Made by a program: the position numbers and the translations under genes | Notes under the pieces: model-generated | Seen by the model: only the letters and a program-made list of their open reading frames with translations | Database searches by the model: none | What the model was told of the DNA's origin: nothing | Part shown: piece by piece, positions 24,201-35,941 of the stretch | How the letters are laid out: each line of letters begins with the position of its first letter | Position numbering within the stretch: the stretch's first letter is position 1 | From: Metridium senile | Taxonomy: Eukaryota > Cnidaria > Anthozoa > Actiniaria > Metridiidae | Length of the DNA: 64,000 nt | Direction of reading: 5' to 3' | NCBI GenBank assembly: GCA_949775045.1 | Contig: OX459110.1 | Coordinates: forward strand, 9,805,741 to 9,869,740

Positions 24201-27031
24201 ACCGCGCCCTTAAAGTTACTGGACATAAAACTCTATACTACGCTGGCCATTCACAAGGAACAATGATTGGATTCATCGAGTTCGGCAGAAACCCTGACTT
24301 GATCAAGAAGGTAAAAACGTTTTACGCGCTGGCTCCTGTATCGACGGTGACGTACATGGAAGGTGCCTTGAAGTACCTTTCTTACTTTACTCCTGAGTTA
24401 GAGGTAAGAATAATTACCGTATGTCACGAATAAGCGCCGCCCTCGAATAAGCGCCGCATTTTGAAGCTGTGCTGTTACTCTAGAACAGCATTGGAAAAAA
24501 ACGTTTATCAAAAGCTATATTTTTCAGTTCAAAGTAATTTTATTTCACCGCTGGCCCATTAAGTTATCTCCCCAATATTCGTAGTTCTGATCAAGAAGGA
24601 GACAGTGAGATCGAGAAAAATTTAATAGTTTTTAATCGTTTTAAATATATTTTTGTATTCCAAAGTCAAAAATCCATATCCGTGCGTAACAGTGTCAAAA
24701 TGACCGCGCTACTCCCCTGGTATCAGTTATATAATGCTGTTTTTGCTTGTAGGACTTTTTCGAGTTGTTTAGTATTCGTGATTTCCTGCCATCCGATGAT
24801 ATAATGCGAATACTGTCCGACTTGATATGTGGACATCATATCGTTAGAGATGTTTGCTCTGATGTACTGTTCCTTATTGCTGGCATCGACACGAAACAAC
24901 TCAATGAGGTTAGTATTATTATTTATAAAAGTAAACGAAATCGTTGCTGTCTCGAGGTGCCATTTTGGAACTGTTCGACAAATGATCCTTTGCGCGCAAA
25001 GGATTGTTTGTCAAAACGAATAGTTCCAAAATGGCGCTTCGAGAAAAAAAAAATTTCGGTTACTTTTAGGCATCTGCATTTTGTTTTATTCTTTTTTATG
25101 GATGATAGCGCAGCAGTGAACTTTTATTGTCGAAGTTTAATAGAACTTTTTAATGTAAAGTTATGTTAAGAACGTATTTATAGAGGGTTAACAAGGGAAA
25201 CAACTCTATCGAACGACGCCATTTTTTAACTATTTTTTGCGATGTGACAAAAATGTTTCTGGTTGGCTTATACTAGCCAGAAATTACCTGTAGGTTACTA
25301 CTCTATCTTAAGAATCATCATCATTATCATGTGTCACTACTAGTAGCTATAGTACTGTTAGATATAACCACCACCATTATCAAATTCGATATTATTAACA
25401 CTTTTTACTGTTGTTTTAGACTCGTTTGCCTGTCTATATCTCACATACTCCTGCTGGAACTTCAGTAAAAAACATGATTCACTTTGCTCAGCTGCGCAGA
25501 GCTGGGAAATTCCAGATGTATGACTACGGCAGCGAAGAGAAGAACAAGTTGCATTATGGACAGGTCTGTATATAAGATAAACTCATAGATAAAAAGGGGG
25601 CGGCGAATGCCGGGTAAAATCCGACGGACCCACGTCCCAAGACGCCGAGACCCTTCTTTTTTGCAAATCTGAGACAAAGTCATATATAGACAGGGAAAAA
25701 ACGAGATTTCGAAACACATCGCAAAGATTTCCGCATTTCGAGATTGGGTCGAAAGTTTCTGAGACCCATATTTTTCAAGTAACCGTTCGCCAATCCTAGG
25801 CCTTAAAAAAGCTTATGTAAAGGTGAAATGCCAAGGTGGATATGATATATCTCAACCCAAGGGAAGCCTATACATTTAATTACAAGATCGTTATCCTGAC
25901 TTTTGTAATTTAGTGGGAAAAGAATGACAAAAGAAGATCACTAGAGTGCTTACACTATGTCCATGAAATAGAATCTAAATAGTTCCTACCTAATAGTTTT
26001 TATTTAGTGACTATTAGTTACTATCACTCAACTGGAACAGCTTTAGTAACAATAGACCACAATACACAAGGGAAATCAAATACTCAAAACCAAGTAACAA
26101 TACACAATGAATAAAGTATTAACTTTCTATGGTTTTGAGTATTTGATTTCCCTTGTGTATTGTGGTCTATTGTTACTAAAGCTGTTCCAGTTGAGTGATA
26201 GTGACTAATAGTCACTAAATAAAAACTATTAGTTAGTAACTATTTAGATTTTATTTCATGGACATAGTGTAAGCACTCTAAGCTTGACTCTTTCTTTTGC
26301 TATTCCTTTGATACTAAATTACATAATTACTAAAAGAGAACAAATAGAGTGCAAATATTATAGAGTACAAATATTATACCCGTGAAACAAGTAGTACTAA
26401 TTAGTACTAAATAGTGCTAATTAAACAATAGAAAACAATAGAATTAGCATAAAATATCACTATTTTAGTATTATGTTTCACACGCTTTTAATGTTTGTAC
26501 TCTACCCGTGAAACAAGTAGTACTAATTAGTACTAAATAATGCTAATTAAACAATAGAAAACAATAGAATTAGCATAAAATATCACTATTTAGTACTATT
26601 TATGTTTCACGCTTTTAATGTTTGTACTCTAATACTAAATTACTAGATACTAAATTACTCTTTCTTTTGCTGTTTCTTTGATACTAAATTACTAATGTTC
26701 TATTTTCATGTGACATCATTCTTGTAATAGGGTGTACCTACATCTTTGCAAATCATTCATGTCAGTAATTTTATCGCAGGGATCTCCACCGCAGTACAAC
26801 GTGTCAGCGGTCAATGTCCCTTCAGCTCTTTACTGGGGAGGAAAAGACCTTCTAGCTGACCCACGTGACGTTAAGTCTTTGATGTCAAAGCTACCACATC
26901 AGTTGTACAATAAGTACATCGCGGAATGGAACCATTTGGACTTTATATGGGCACTTGACTCGGAGAATTTAGTGTATCGTGACGTCATCAAGCATATTAA
27001 ATCACAAGAGATGATGGAGAGAATTGATTAG
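21262..27031 (+). CDS. LIPA-like: Acid lipase C (LIPA/gastric lipase family), 6 exons
   Basis: This is an acid lipase with the same predicted role as its neighbours. Exons: 21262-21390, 22867-23186, 24160-24403, 24753-24908, 25420-25563, 26780-27031. All have GT-AG borders and total 1245 nt, 414 aa plus TAG stop. Exon 1 encodes a signal peptide (about aa 1-19) and a longer linker before MNV. Visible motifs: HGLL, NMRGNTY, nucleophile S181 in GHSQG, D354 in the [10 protein letters not shown] context, H383 in NHLDFIWA. The third exon is almost identical in protein to that of lipase B, including [20 protein letters not shown], so B and C are recent duplicates. TACACCT-family MITEs end 17 bp before exon 3, about 43 bp before exon 6, and begin 15 bp after the stop codon. 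Confidence 0.94.
22219..22512. mobile_element. TACACCT-family MITE, copy 4 (long palindrome)
   Basis: It starts TATACACCTATTTGAAAAAT and ends with the inverse. The arms share TCGTTGTCGCAGCCGAAGCT and CAGTCCACACTCTGAA with the copy at 27046-27346. It lies in the first intron of lipase C. Confidence 0.82.
22514..22670. mobile_element. CTATTAAGCGGTCACC element (CAGTGGTACC family), partial
   Basis: Repeated GGCCGCTGAATAGAGG and GACCGCTTAATAGAGGTACCAC match the fuller copies at 33905-34230 and 39089-39255. The left CAGTGG end is replaced by the abutting TACACCT element. Confidence 0.75.
23198..23940. repeat. GAT/GGT trinucleotide microsatellite
   Basis: The imperfect GATGGTGATGG array carries an internal longer unit with GTTGATCGATGATGACGATC repeated about four times. 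It starts about 12 bp after the donor of lipase C exon 2. It is the counterpart of the repeat in lipase A at 8060-8962. Confidence 0.9.
23972..24142. mobile_element. TACACCT-family hairpin MITE, copy 5
   Basis: This is a near-perfect palindrome with ends TACACCTAATTTCAATAACA and the complement. The loop region carries GAAGTTCAGCTTGAGTAA as in copy 2. Its right end is 17 bp from the first base of lipase C exon 3. Confidence 0.86.
24937..25067. mobile_element. Snap-back MITE
   Basis: The arms contain GGTGCCATTTTGGAACTGTT and its inverse AATAGTTCCAAAATGGCGC, around the palindromic centre CCTTTGCGCGCAAAGG. It begins about 25 bp after the donor of lipase C exon 4. Confidence 0.75.
25942..26280. 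mobile_element. Nested palindrome (TAGAGTGCTTACACTATG ends)
   Basis: The left arm TAGAGTGCTTACACTATGTC and the right arm ending GACATAGTGTAAGCACTCTA are inverted copies. Sequences such as AACAGCTTTAGTAACAATAG and GTAATACACAAGGGAAATC are mirrored inside. Related sequence (TTTAGTGACTATTA, ACTAAATAAAAACTATT) is found in the element at 54420-54658. Confidence 0.82.
26361..26631. mobile_element. Dimeric TAGAGTACAAA-type MITE
   Basis: Two nearly identical units follow each other, each with AAACAAGTAGTACTAATTAG and ending TTTGTACTCTA. The second lacks its own left end. A single copy of the same family is at 35610-35755. Confidence 0.75.
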
Positions 27032-27045
27032 ATTGACGCTTAAAA

Positions 27046-27346
27046 TACACCTATTTCAAAAATCGTTGTCGCAATCAAAGCTACAGTCCACACTCTGAAG
27101 CCTGCAAAGGATGTCGATATTTCTTCTCTTGTTATCGATTTATTCATAGCATATTTTGGTTGTACGTGTTTGTGTTATATGGCTATAACAAGTGTTGTTG
27201 TGGTAGATATAAATAGCAATATTTCTTTAAAAAACATGCAATGAATCACAAATTAATTAAGACCATGTAACCGACATCCTTTGCAGGCTTCAGAGTGTAG
27301 ACCGTACATAGCTTTGGCTGCGACAACGATTATTGAAATAGGTGTA
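27046..27346. mobile_element. TACACCT-family MITE, copy 7, in the lipase C 3' flank
   Basis: The ends TACACCTATTTCAAAAATCG and ATTGAAATAGGTGTATA and the inner CAAAGCTACAGTCCACACTC match copy 4. It starts 15 bp after the lipase C stop codon. The 3' UTR and poly(A) site must therefore lie in or beyond it. Confidence 0.82.
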
Positions 27347-27364
27347 TATTGAAATATAGAAGTA

Positions 27365-27519
27365 CAGAATAGCAGACAGACAGACAGACACAGACAATGA
27401 TAGACCGACAGACATAGAGACACACACACACAGTTTGACAGGCGGTGAAACAGACAAACGGATGGACAGTCAGTCAGATAAAGACGACAGCAATACAGAC
27501 AGACAGACAGACCGAAAAG

Positions 27520-27559
<40 letters not shown>

Positions 27560-27612
27560 TAGACTGACTGCAAGACAGATAGACAGACAGACAAAAAGCA
27601 AACAAACAAACA
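27365..27612. repeat. CAGA tetranucleotide microsatellite
   Basis: This is an imperfect CAGACAGACAGA array with a purer core at about 27500-27560. It lies between lipase C and the PGLYRP2-N/vWA gene. Confidence 0.92.
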
Positions 27613-27825
27613 GAGGCAAAAACGTAATATATAATAATTTCAAACAAATCAAATGTTAAATCTTTAAATAAAAAGAAAGACGAAGACGAATCAAACTAGT
27701 CAGTTATTCTATTCATAATATTAATTTACAAAAGAAGTTAAATGCCGAATCGCTTTACGCAGACCTAGAAAATAATTTTGAAAACGCCTGCAAACAATTT
27801 GTCAGCGGTTATATCATAACCCATA

Positions 27826-28100
27826 GACCACTTTCATAAATACCATAACATGTAGCCGAGAATGATTTTTCGAGTAAACAGATATGTAATATTTTAGCAT
27901 TGTCATCTGAAAGAACCACCTGAAATAGGCATGTTTGGAAAGTTTTGATGCATGCTTTGGCTAAAATATACCAAAGAAATTATGCTCAATGAAAAATGTA
28001 GAGATTTGTATGTAATCTTCTGCTGAGGTTTTGATGCTTCGTTTGGGTGTTTTTCTGATTTTTCATACGCTTGTAGCTTCTTGCAAATTTCATAATAATA
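27826..28100 (+). repeat. Dispersed repeat, copy 2 of a 270-bp block
   Basis: It is the counterpart of 19358-19630 in the same orientation. It follows lipase C, whereas copy 1 lies in the first intron of lipase B. Confidence 0.7.
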
Positions 28101-28329
28101 ATTTAATGATTTTTTTTCTCGAACTTTCGCATTATTGGATACCATTTATGAAAGTCGTCTACAAACCACTACAGTGCTTCAAAAACAAAATGAAGGACAA
28201 AGTGAATTCTCTTATGGGGGGTCTTAAAAAAATCTCTCCGTGGGGAGAGAAGGTATGGATAATTTCTGGAACTACACAATACTGATAATCATGATGATCA
28301 TGGAGATCATGTTAGTGACAATAACAAAC

Positions 28330-28520
28330 TTAATGGTTAGACTGCAAAACAGTCCCTACTTTTACGCCAAAAAACCCGATGAAACGAGTTGAAGTTCGAT
28401 CAGACGAAGTTCTGGCCGCGCGAGAATGAGGTGAAGATTAACGGCCGAGCGGTTTTCGCGTCTCACTGCCCGCTCGATCGTTAATCCTGTCCTCTTTCTC
28501 GCGTGGCCAGAATTTTTGAT
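28330..28520. mobile_element. Degenerate inverted-repeat element
   Basis: TTCTGGCCGCGCGAGAATGA and TCTCGCGTGGCCAGAATTTT are inverted copies, as are GATTAACGGCCGAGCGG and CCGCTCGATCGTTAAT near the centre. It is probably a decayed MITE. No coding content is seen from 28100 to 28600. Confidence 0.55.
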
Positions 28521-28616
28521 TTAGACAAAATAGAAGAGACTCAGACTAAACAAAAGAAGGAGAATGGACCCTCGAACGTGCAGCGCACTTCCTTCTTGAC
28601 CTAAAAACATGTAAAA

Positions 28617-28932
28617 GACTCTATTAGTCACGCAGTCTATTGGTATTTCAGTCTATTAGTCACGCAGTCTATTAGTCACGCAGTCTATTAGTCACGCAGT
28701 CTATTGGTATTTCAGTCTATTAGTCACGCAGTCTATTGGTATTTCAGTCACGCAGTTTATCAGTAACGCAGTCTATCCGTAACGCAGGCCATTGGTATTT
28801 CAGCATATTAGTCACGCAGTCTATCAGTAACGCAGTCTATCAATAACGCAGTCCATTGGTATTTCAACCTATCAGTAACACAGTCTATCAGTAACGCAGT
28901 CTTTCAGTAACGCAGTCTATCGGTAACGCAGA
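28617..28932. repeat. Minisatellite of TCACGCAGTCTATTAG units
   Basis: The 16-bp unit TCACGCAGTCTATTAG alternates with a variant containing GGTATTTCAG. The right half has drifted to TCAGTAACGCAGTCTA. It lies just downstream of the PGLYRP2-N/vWA gene. Confidence 0.9.
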
Positions 28933-29078
28933 ATAACAATTTTTCTTTACTGCCCAGCCTCGCATACATGTGAAAACTCTTTCCCAACGTGAACACGAGG
29001 TTAAACAGTCAAGAACAATGAGTACGCCATATTTCGATTCGGTCTATACGCAATAGCCAATTCTATTAGTAACACTGT

Positions 29079-32000
29079 TTAAGTACCTTTCTGAATGGTA
29101 AACTTGATCTGACCAGGAACTACACATTCTGGTTCTGAAAACAATAACGTAGTAGATAAATGTGTGTGGCGTAATTTAATTAAACAAACTAGAGCGGATT
29201 TCGTATGACTGTGCAACGTACGGTACCGTGCCGTGACTGTGTCGTAATTTATATAAAAAGATTCGAAGTTTTTGCCGTGACGGTGCAGTGCCTTCACGGC
29301 CGTGCCGTGTTCGTGCCGTAGTTTCTATCAAGACATTCCAAATCACTAGCTGCCGTAATAATCAATCTGTGGTGTTTTGATAGGCACAGGAAAACTCTCT
29401 AAATTTCATTTGTACTGTACCGTGCTGTGTCCGTGCTGTGTCCGTGCTGTTTGCACAGTCATACGAAATCCGCTCTATTGTTACAGCTTACCTGTGCATG
29501 CGCAATTTGGATCGTTGGCATGGATGGCCAAGTAAATTGGAGGACAAGTTGTCCTATTGTAGTCTGTTTACAAAATGAAAATAGAAAAAGTCAATTAAAA
29601 GCTATTAACTTGGAACAATAGGTCAAGGAATAAAGTTCTTACTCAAGCAAGGGTTGCCGATACGAAGATTCATCGATTGACCAACAGCTAAAATGAACAG
29701 AGATCATCAATGTTAACATATTCATTTGCAAAATGACGATTATGCATATCATGACAATAATGATGATGACGATGTATAATTATGATGATAAAGATGGTGG
29801 TGACAATGCTGATGGAATAGTGGTGTGGAGTAGCAATTAAGACAATGACTATGATAATGATCATTCATGATGCTACTAATCACAATGCTATCGACGATGA
29901 TGATAGTGGTTGTGGTTGTGCTGGTGGTGATGATGATAAAGGTGGTGCTTGTGATGGTGTTGATGATGATAGTAGTGGTTGTGATGGTGGTGATGATGAT
30001 AGTAGTGGTTGTGATGGTGGTGGTGATGATAGTAGTGGTTGTGCTGGTGGTGATGATGATAGTAGTGGTTGTGCTGGTGGTGATGATAGTAGTGGTTGTG
30101 CTGGTGGTGATGATGATAGTAGTGGTTGTGATGGTGGTGATGATGATAGTAGTGGTTGTGATGGTGGTGATGATGATATTAGTGGTTGTGATGGTGGTGA
30201 TGATGATAGTAGTGGTTGTGATGGTGGTGATGATAGTAGTGGTTGTGCTGGTGGTGATGATGATAGTGGTTGTGCTGGTGATGATGATAGTAGTGGTTGT
30301 GATGGTGGTGATGATGATAGTAGTGGTTGTGCTGGTGGTGATGATGATAGTAGTGGTTGTGATGGTGGAGATGATAGTAGTGGTTGTGATGGTGGTGATG
30401 ATGATAGTAGTGGTTGTGATGGTGGTGATGATGATAGTAGTGGTTGTGATGGTGGTGATGATGATAGTAGTGGTTGTGCTGGTGGTGGTGATGATAGTAG
30501 TGGTTGTGATGGTGGTGATGATGATAGTAGTGGTTGTGATGGTGGTGATGATGATGATAGTGGTTGTGATGGTGGTGATGATGATAGTAGTGGTTGTGCT
30601 GGTGGTGGTGATGATAGTAGTGGTTGTGATGGTGGTGATGATGATAGTAGTGGTTGTGATGGTGGTGATGATGATGATAGTGGTTGTGATGGTGGTGATG
30701 ATGATAGTAGTGGTTGTGCTGGTGGTGATGATGATAGTAGTGGTTGTGATGGTGGTGATAATGATAGTAGTGGTTGTCCTGGTGATGATGATAGTAGTGG
30801 TTGTGCTGGTGGTGGTGATGATAGTAGTGGTTGTGATGGTGGTGATGATGATAGTAGTGGTTGTGATGGTGGTGATGATGATGATAGTGGTTGTGATGGT
30901 GGTGATGATGATAGTAGTGGTTGTGCTGGTGGTGGTGATGATAGTAGTGGTTGTGATGGTGGAGATGATAGTAGTGGTTGTGATGCTGGTGATGATGATA
31001 GTAGTGGTTGTGATGGTGGTGGTGATGATAGTAGTGGTTGTGATGGTGGTGATGATAGTAGTGGTTGTGCTGGTGGTGATATGATGATAGTAGTGGTTGT
31101 GCTGGTGGTGATGATGATAGTAGTGGTTGTGATGGTGGTGGTGATGATAGTAGTGGTTGTGCTGGTGGTGATGATGATAGTAGTGGTTGTGCTGGTGGTG
31201 ATGATGATAGTAGTGGTTGTGATGGTGGTGATGATGATAGTAGTGGTTGTGATGGTGGAGATGATAGTAGTGGTTGTGATGGTGGTGGTGATGATAGTAG
31301 TGGTTGTGATGGTGATGATGATAGTAGTGGTTGTGATGGTGTTGATGATGGTGGTGGTGGTGCTTGTGCTGGTGGTGACGATGATGATAGTGGTGGTGAT
31401 GATGACTGAGGCAGAAAACACAGACTCAAGGTCTTGATAATTTACCATATCATGCGAAAACCCAACCCAATAATTGTTTTATTATAATACATTTTATTAA
31501 GTAAAAGTACAATTATAATTAGGTGAAAAAGAGACAATAACAAGCAAATCTCGCTGCCATTTTCACATCAACTCTCTGATAACGGAGGGAGGCTGGTAAC
31601 TTGACAGTGATAAATGTAGTTAGTAATATGTATAATAATGTTGATTATTGTGTCCGGTGGTGGTGATGATGATAGTGTTGGTACTTACGGATAGGATCTA
31701 GCTTGTAAGTGTAGTTATTACGTCCAGGTGTATCGTGAAAGCGTGACGCATAAATGCTTAGAGAACCAAAGATTGGTTTAACCTACGAACGAGAGATGAA
31801 ACAGAGTGATGTTTTGCTTGTTTTACATACATACTGACACACACACACTTTATTTCAAGAGAGAGCGCTTAGAGCTGTTTTCAAATCATTCTCAGAGTCA
31901 TATGAAGAACTTCTTAAGAAAGCTAATTTATCTTCATTATTGAACCGCCGTTTGCAGGATATAGCAGTATTAATGTATAAAGTTAAGAAAGTTCTGGCGC

Positions 32001-32504
32001 CTAATATCATCAATGAAATATTTATGCAGACTAATACGCGATATTCACTTAGAAATAATGATTTCAACATTCCTAGATTTGACACAGTGAGTTATGGTAA
32101 ACATACTATTAGATATCTAGGACCGTATATTTGGTCTAAGCTCAATGTGGATCTCAGATCATCACCCAGCATAAACTCTTTTAAAATGAAAATTAGGAAA
32201 TTGGATCTATCCAATATATTAGAAAATAACATTAATTGTTGCAAACTATGCAACTCGTAACAATAGATATCTCTATATACTTATTATAATTTCTATTATA
32301 CATTTACATATATTTGTATTATAACTTCTTAACTTAACTTAACTTAATTCTATAAATATTTTTAAGATAAATTTTGCATATATATATACACTATAGTTAT
32401 AGATTAATATTACATATAGATATTTTTTACTTTTACTTTTTCTTTCCTTTTCCTTTGTGTCCCCAATTAGTTGTATAAACTAAATACATAGACACCTGAA
32501 TAAA

Positions 32505-32561
<57 letters not shown>

Positions 32562-35500
32562 TGTAGAGACAGGTTAATAATTAAGTCACGCAGGTTAATC
32601 CAAATACTGTGGTACCTCTATTAAGCGGTCACCCATTAAGCGGTCACCCTCGATTAGGCGGCCACAATAAATAGTCCCAAATCTATTCCTATACCTATTC
32701 TATACCTCTATTCAGCGGCCAACCTTTTTTAAGTGACCGCTTAATAGAGGAACAATTGTATCTCATAATAGTGCTACAGCTAATAATGTTTTACAACTAA
32801 TTAAGCAAAGAGAATTACAAGAAGTTTCTTAATACATATATTTCGGACGATGTCCATCGTTCCATGCAGTCCCTAGAGGTTAAAAATATTGTAATTTATT
32901 CATATGTCTTAGCTTTATGTTAGTTAATACACTGATGATGGACGATGGACATCGTCCGAAATATATGTATTAAGAAACTTCTTGTAATTCCCTTCGCTTA
33001 CAAACTCTTAGCCGAGTCCAGTGCAACATCTTTAAGTTTTACAACTAGCTCAAAAGTACTTACTGCAATTAGGATTTCTCCAACACCATAGAAAAATTCA
33101 GATGCAAGAGCAAAGTAGCGCACGCTTCCTGGATACACGTATGCTGTAACCATTGTATTGTTCTCCGTTTGTGTAAAGTCCAAATCCATCTGTACAGGAG
33201 CTGCAATTAACACATCAACACATCAACAAATAGTATTATATTCAAGTCCCTACAATACACACGAATAATCAATGAGATATGGAAAACAGAAAAAGATGCG
33301 AGTCCACAGAGTGGACAGTGAGGGGTAGAGAGGTATAAATCTGTGTATATGTATTGGTTGCGCCACGTTTTTGGGTTGGATGTGGGGGGTCGACGAGCTC
33401 GAGATGTGTTCTCTTCGATTGACCAAAGAGACTACTGTCACAAAGGCCCGTGGCGTACTTAATATATGCAGCGCGGTGCATTGTGGGATCTCATTGTGCT
33501 TATTATTTGTCTTTATTTCCGGTATTTAGAATAGTGAAACGACACATTAGCTGTATTAGCCTGCAAACAGGCGTTCTTGTGGAGTTTTTCTGATAATCGG
33601 GTTTTGGGGTTCCTGTGTTGAACGAGCGAGCAAAAAGGCCCCATGTTTCTCGCGGGTATCAAGACAACACAGGAACCCCAAAACCCCAAAAGAACGCTTG
33701 TTTTTCAGGCTATAGCTGTACTGGTTGTTCTTACTTGTGCATGTTCGTTGTTGGAGCTTTTTGACAAGCAGCAATAATGCAGTAAAGTCATTGGCAGTAA
33801 ATACGTGTTTGGATGGATCAGTGGCGATCATTTCCAGCTCATCTCGGTTGGAATTACCAATACCGACAGAAATCATAGTCAAATCTGCAACAAGACAACA
33901 AATACAGTGGTACCTCTATTAAGCAGTCACCCTTGGGACATTCCAAAGTGGCCGCTTAATAGAGGTTGGCCGCTGAATAGAGGTATAGAATAGGTATAGG
34001 AATAGATTTGGGACTTTCCAAAGTGGCCGCATAATAGAGGGTGACCGCTGAATAGAGGTATAGAATAGGTATAGGAATAGCTTTGGGACTTTTTATTGTG
34101 GCCGCTTAATAGAGGTTGGCCGCTGAATAGAAGTATAGAATAGGTATAGGAATAGATTTGGGACTTTTTATTGTGGCCGCCTAATAGAGGATGACCGCTT
34201 AATGGGTGACCGCTTAATAGAGGTACCACGGTATTTGGAATAACCTGCGTGACTTAATTATTAACCTGTCTAACAAATAAAGTGTGTGTGTGTCATTATG
34301 TATGTAAAACAAGCAGAACATCACTCTTTTTCAGGTACCACAGTAGTTAAAGATCGAGGGGGACATGGGGAATTGCGGTGAAAAAATATCATAGCGTGGT
34401 GTTAAAGTGATGTAAATTCCATCGGTGTGCAGTAGCTGCGGTGTGCGGTGAAAGCTGTGGTGCATGTTCGTAGCATTTGGTGAGAGATATTCTGACGAGG
34501 TGTCATGTCCCCCTCTTAAAGGAGTTATATTTCAAGTAAATAATGGTGTAATAATCAAATATCGTGTTACCTTTAACGTCTCTTTTCAGCTCTCTAACAA
34601 CACGTGGTAGGGCTGTATGATCTCTATCATTTGATTCGCCATCAGTTAACAGTACCATGATATTAGACACATCAGACTTCTTGTCCTGTCCGTATCCCTT
34701 TTGAATTGGTAAAAATATATCGTTCTTTACCAGGTTGAGAGCCTTTGCAGTGTGAGTCGAGCCACCTGAAATGAACAAATACAAAACAATTGAAAAACGG
34801 CAGTAACATGAATATGTGAAATATATAAAATAACAGATGAATGAATGGATAAATGAATGAATGAATGGATGGATGGATGAATAAATGAATGAATAAATGG
34901 AGGAATGGAGGAATGGATGGATAAATAAATAAATGGATGGATGAAAAAATGAGTGAATGTATGGATGTATGGATGGATGAATGAATGAATGAATGAATGA
35001 ATGAATGAATGAATGAATGAATGAATGAATGGATGAATGAATAAATGAATGAATGAATGAACGGATAAATTAATTAAATAATTAATTAATTAGCTTTATA
35101 GCAAAGCTTACTTGACTGTTGAAGATTTGGAATTGCACATTTCAATCTCGTCTTAGAGCCATAGCCATTAAGACCAATATCGATGGCTGCATTGCTTGCA
35201 AACTCCACAATAGCGACGTTGGTTTGACGCGGAGAAATGTTAAACGCGTCAATGATCTGCCTGACAAACAAAGGTTACAGTGAATGAATATAATAGTGAA
35301 TGAAGTGAATGAATGAAACAATAAGAATGATATGAATATGTCTGTGTTTAGTAACAAGAGTATCTTATACAGCCGGTGGGAGGGGGGGTGATTCCCTTAG
35401 GGGAGGGGGGATTCCCTTAAAAATGGATAGGCGACGGACGGTTTTGAAAATGACCCTAAAAGGTACGCATAAATTAACTCAGATACTGATTTCAGACCAC

Positions 35501-35905
35501 ATTTAAGATTTTTTTTTTCAATTTAACAAAAGAAAAGCTCAAGTTTATTGAACTTTAGAGAAACAATGTTGATGTATTGTTGAAGTTAATAAATATTATT
35601 TTCATCATATAGAGTACAAACACTAAAAGTGTGCAATACTTTGTACTATTTACCACTAAATAGTGTTGATTAAACAATAGAGAACAAAAGAATTTGCATA
35701 ATTTAGCAGTATTTAGTGGTATTTATGTTGCACACTTTTAGTATTTGTACTCTATATGACACTGTTTTATGCAATATGTATAATCTTAAGTTCGAAAACT
35801 GACCCTAAAAGGTAAGGTGGCAGTTTGAGACACTAAAAATGGTACGCGAGGGTCTTATTTTCGACAATAGAAGATCCGTCGAGCACTCCTATCCATGTTT
35901 TAAGG

Positions 35906-35941
<36 letters not shown>

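Larger units (their letters stand above)
25871..26736. mobile_element. TACACCT-family MITE, copy 6, carrying nested elements
   Basis: The outer ends (TACATTTAATTACAAGATCG and CATTCTTGTAATAGGGTGTA) and the adjacent core match copy 1. The core is split by a 340-bp palindrome (25942-26280) and by a dimer of a second palindromic family (26361-26631). The pieces between are duplicated stretches of the host MITE. It ends about 43 bp before lipase C exon 6. Confidence 0.75.

Noticed and set aside
29845..31437. 530-codon acidic DDDSSGCDGG-type protein
   Set aside because: Frames on both strands are open through the same 30-bp minisatellite. It lies inside an intron of the minus-strand gene, and no start context or flanking exon supports it.
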